Assembly: GCA_002371115.1 (NCBI GenBank)
Contig: DFFY01000088.1
Coordinates: forward strand, 3,694 to 11,548
Direction: 5' to 3'
Source of the DNA: Bacteroidales bacterium UBA3764
Lineage (GTDB): Bacteria; Bacteroidota; Bacteroidia; Bacteroidales; UBA932
DNA: 7,855 nt
Part shown: positions 6,050-7,855 of the stretch, in pieces
How positions within the stretch are numbered: the first letter of the stretch is position 1
Layout: the number at the start of each line of letters is the position of its first letter
Program-made: the position numbers and the translations under genes
Notes under the pieces: generated by a model
What the model was told of the DNA's origin: nothing
The model's input: the letters and a program-made list of their open reading frames with translations, nothing else
The model's database searches: none

Positions 6050-6071
6050 TAAAAACAATGGAATCCCCAAA
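6040..6071 (-). promoter_or_regulatory. Bacteroidetes-type promoter for lpxC-lpxA-WbqC
   Basis: On the minus strand a -33 TTTG (6071-6068) and a -7 TATCTTTG (6047-6040) are separated by 20 nt, the same spacing and the same -7 sequence as the rimP promoter. Transcription should start near 6030-6035, giving a leader of roughly 30 nt before lpxC. The palindrome ACACGTGT in the reverse-complementary sense (6023-6030 region) lies just downstream of the predicted start. Confidence 0.85.
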
Positions 6072-6080
6072 CGGGGGGAT
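6063..6080 (-). terminator. Short GC-rich hairpin after lpxD
   Basis: Just after the lpxD stop, ATCCCC (6080-6075) and GGGGAT (6068-6063) form a 6-bp stem with a 6-nt loop on the minus strand. A TTTTT run lies downstream at 6055-6051, separated by about 7 nt, so the terminator form is weak. The 3' arm touches the -33 element of the lpxC promoter. It may stabilise the 3' end of the gpmI-lpxD message together with the AU-rich hairpin at 6005-6049. Confidence 0.45.
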
Positions 6081-6083
6081 GGT

Positions 6084-7073
6084 TTAGCTTTCTGCCGCGC
6101 GTTTAAAAAGGGCGTAGGCTTTCATGAAAGTACGGGCTGCAATGGCGGGAGAGCCCAGCAGGACCTGCCCCTCTTCCTTGATATTGCCGATAATGCCGCC
6201 TTGCGCCATGATGGTGGTGTGGTCCGCAATCTTCACATGGCCGGCAATGCCCACCTGGCCGCCGAAGATGCAGTATTTTCCCACTTCCGTGGAGCCGGCG
6301 ATGCCCGTCTGGGCCGCCATGGCGGTATGGTCGCCGATGACTACGTTGTGCGCAATCATGCACAGGTTGTCAATGCGTACGCCGTTGCCGATGATGGTGG
6401 ATTCCATCTGTGCGCGGTCCACGGTGGTGTTGGCGCCAATTTCCACATCGTTGCCGATCACCACGTTGCCCAGGTGCTCGATTTTCTCCCAGCTGCCGTC
6501 CGGGCGCGGGGCGTTGCCAAAACCGTCGGCGCCAATCACCACACCGCTGTGCAGGATAACGTTGTCACCAATCACCATGCCCGGATAAATGCGGACGCCG
6601 GGGTAGAAGATGCAGTTTTTGCCTATCGTACAGTTGTCGCCGATATAGACCTGCTCATGGATGATGGTGTTGTCGCCGATACAGGTATGGCGGCCCACAT
6701 AGGAAAAGGCGCCCAGATAGACGCGCTTCCCGAAGCGGGTGCTCAGGAACCAGCGGGCCCGCAGGCTGCGGTGGCGCTTGGCCATCTTCTTCTTGTCGGC
6801 TACGTACTTGAGCAGGTCGGCAATGGCGGAATAGGCGTTTTCCACACGTACCAGCGTAGGGGTCACGGGTTCTTTGGGCGCAAAATCCCTGCTGACAATC
6901 AGGATGGATGCCTTGCTGGTATAGACAAAGGGCTCGTACTTGGGGTTGGCAAAGAAACTGAGCGTGCCCGGCTTGCCGTGTTCAATTTTGGCGAACTTGG
7001 TGGCCTTGGCGTTCTCGTCACCTTCCACCGTTCCTTTCAGCAGCTGGGCTAAAAATTTGGCTGTGAATTCCAT
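6084..7073 (-). CDS. lpxD: UDP-3-O-(3-hydroxyacyl)glucosamine N-acyltransferase LpxD
   Basis: LpxD adds the N-linked 3-hydroxyacyl chain to the LpxC product, the third step of lipid A synthesis. The 329 residues comprise a uridine-binding N-terminal domain (about 1-95, with GTLSFFANPKYEPFVY at 36-51), a left-handed beta helix of hexapeptide repeats (about 117-295) and a short C-terminal helix. The catalytic histidine is H242 in CMIAHNVVIGD, matching E. coli H239. GADGFGNAPRPDGSWEKIEHLGNV (181-204) is the family's acyl-pocket segment. The linker between the domains is unusually basic (KKKMAKRHRSLRARW, 94-108), where Bacteroidetes homologues usually have a neutral stretch. ATG 7071-7073 begins MEFTAKFLAQLL, typical for the phylum. 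The gene lies 33 nt after gpmI, with a dispersed repeat in the gap and no own promoter that I can see. Confidence 0.97.
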   Translation of the reverse strand: MEFTAKFLAQLLKGTVEGDENAKATKFAKIEHGKPGTLSFFANPKYEPFVYTSKASILIVSRDFAPKEPVTPTLVRVENAYSAIADLLKYVADKKKMAKRHRSLRARWFLSTRFGKRVYLGAFSYVGRHTCIGDNTIIHEQVYIGDNCTIGKNCIFYPGVRIYPGMVIGDNVILHSGVVIGADGFGNAPRPDGSWEKIEHLGNVVIGNDVEIGANTTVDRAQMESTIIGNGVRIDNLCMIAHNVVIGDHTAMAAQTGIAGSTEVGKYCIFGGQVGIAGHVKIADHTTIMAQGGIIGNIKEEGQVLLGSPAIAARTFMKAYALFKRAAES

Positions 7074-7077
7074 AGGC

Positions 7078-7106
7078 TGTCATTCTGAGCGAAGTCGAAG
7101 AATCTC
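7078..7106. repeat. Dispersed TGTCATTC...GAATCTC repeat before lpxD
   Basis: A copy of the dispersed repeat fills nearly all of the gpmI-lpxD gap, from TGTCATTC at 7078 to GAATCTC ending 7106, directly abutting the gpmI stop codon. ATTCT and AGAAT form a short outer inverted repeat. The orientation relative to the genes is the same as at 2928-2989 and 3470-3497. Confidence 0.8.
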
Positions 7107-7855
7107 CTAAATGAGCGGTTCTGCCGTCATGGCTGCGGGCTGCGGAATGCCCATCAGCTTCAGGATGGTGGGTGCTACGTTGCACAGGGCGCCGTCCTTG
7201 ACGGTCTTCACGGCGTCGCCGGCGTTGATGACCACAAACTGGACGGTGTTCAGCGAGTGCGCCGTGTTGGGCGTTCCGTCTGCGTTTACGGCGAAGTCGG
7301 CGTTGCCGTGGTCTGCCGTAAGAAGCACTACATAGTCATGGGCGATGGCCTCGTCCACCACTTCCTTCACCAGACGGTCAATGCAGCTGACGGCCTGGGT
7401 AATGGAGGTGTAGATGCCGGTGTGGCCAACCATGTCGCCGTTGGCGAAGTTGAGGATAATCATGTCCTGCTTCTGCGTGCGGATTTGGGCGATGAGCTTC
7501 TCCGCCACTTCCGGGGCGCTCATCTGCGGCAGCAGGTCATAGGTGGGCACCTTGGGGCTGTTCACCAGGATGCGCTCCTCGTTTTCGAACACGGTCTCGC
7601 GGCCGCCGTTGAAGAAGAAGGTCACGTGGGCGTATTTCTCGGTTTCCGCAATGCGGAGCTGGTGTTTTCCGGCCTTGGAAACGGTTTCTCCCAGGGTGTC
7701 CTGCACCAGTTCCTTGTCAAAGAGGATGTGCACGCCCTTGAAGGAAGCGTCATAGGGGGTGAGACAGCAGTAGTACAGCGGGATGGTGTGCATGCCTTCT
7801 TCCGGCATGTCCTGCTGGGTGAGGACGGAAGTGAGTTCACGGGCGCGGTCGTTGC
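7107..7855 (-). CDS. gpmI: 2,3-bisphosphoglycerate-independent phosphoglycerate mutase (partial, C-terminal half)
   Basis: GpmI interconverts 3- and 2-phosphoglycerate in glycolysis and gluconeogenesis, using two Mn ions and a phosphoserine intermediate in the cytoplasm. The visible 248 residues begin inside the conserved (FNFR)NDRARELT segment at the window edge, so the start and the phosphoserine motif lie beyond 7855; full family length is about 505-510. The C-terminal metal site is present as NFANGDMVGHTG (near 7420-7455), LTADHGNAD (near 7295-7322) and the histidine in TAHS (near 7255-7266). HVTFFFNGGRE and the EERILVNSPKVPTYDLLPQMSAPE stretch are further signatures. An internal ATG at 7806-7808 is not the start, because the family sequence continues upstream. 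The TAG stop at 7107-7109 is adjacent to the dispersed repeat, and lpxD follows 33 nt later. Confidence 0.97.
   Translation of the reverse strand, partial: NDRARELTSVLTQQDMPEEGMHTIPLYYCCLTPYDASFKGVHILFDKELVQDTLGETVSKAGKHQLRIAETEKYAHVTFFFNGGRETVFENEERILVNSPKVPTYDLLPQMSAPEVAEKLIAQIRTQKQDMIILNFANGDMVGHTGIYTSITQAVSCIDRLVKEVVDEAIAHDYVVLLTADHGNADFAVNADGTPNTAHSLNTVQFVVINAGDAVKTVKDGALCNVAPTILKLMGIPQPAAMTAEPLI

Noticed and set aside
6720..6800. Possible double frameshift in lpxD at the basic linker
   Set aside because: Neither alternative frame over this stretch restores a typical LpxD linker (one hits a stop, the other is Pro-rich), and the frame is the same on both sides.
4268..7052. Long plus-strand open frames opposite lpxA (4268-5098), lpxC (5076-6023) and lpxD (6201-7052)
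   Set aside because: These are antisense shadows caused by GC-rich codon bias. The real enzymes with catalytic residues are on the minus strand.
7107..7808. gpmI as a complete short gene starting at ATG 7806-7808
   Set aside because: The frame stays open to the window edge and the upstream codons (NDRARELTSVLTQQD) match the conserved GpmI interior.
1..7855. A novel defence, mobile or biosynthetic system hidden in the window
   Set aside because: Every long minus-strand frame is assigned to a known housekeeping family, except that the WbqC-family protein has no known function. Intergenic spaces are too short for further genes, and no tRNA, rRNA, integrase or transposase signal is visible.

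Overview
This window is a run of housekeeping genes, all read from the minus strand, from a bacterium of the Bacteroidetes (probably order Bacteroidales). Three things support that placement: the protein sequences (IF-2, NusA, RimP, LpxD, LpxC, LpxA and a WbqC-family protein of the Bacteroidetes type), the gene order lpxD-lpxC-lpxA, and two promoters of the Bacteroidetes primary sigma factor type (TTTG, 20 nt, TATCTTTG). The base composition is fairly GC-rich for the phylum. Genus or species cannot be named from this window.

In the direction of transcription (high to low coordinates), the first block is gpmI (glycolytic phosphoglycerate mutase, 5' part outside the window), then lpxD, lpxC, lpxA and a WbqC-family gene. 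LpxA, LpxC and LpxD are the first three committed enzymes of lipid A synthesis: LpxA acylates UDP-GlcNAc, LpxC deacetylates the product and LpxD adds the second acyl chain. A strong promoter and an overlapping terminator-like inverted repeat separate lpxD from lpxC. lpxC, lpxA and the WbqC gene are tightly packed (7-nt gap, then a 1-nt overlap). LpxC is a stand-alone enzyme here, whereas most Bacteroidetes carry a LpxC-FabZ fusion.

The second block is the conserved rimP-nusA-infB operon (30S maturation, transcription elongation/termination, translation initiation). It starts at its own promoter just after the WbqC stop codon. Its leader holds a terminator-like hairpin and a second hairpin formed by a dispersed repeat. 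infB runs off the low-coordinate end; its encoded N-terminal region contains a long Glu-Pro octapeptide repeat.

Copies of a dispersed TGTCATTC...GAATCTC repeat sit in three gene junctions (before lpxD, rimP and nusA), always in the same orientation relative to the genes. I see no mobile element, CRISPR array, tRNA, rRNA, defence system or other novel gene system. The interest lies in the intergenic regulatory architecture and in a few protein-level deviations. No gene-free stretch exceeds about 120 bases.
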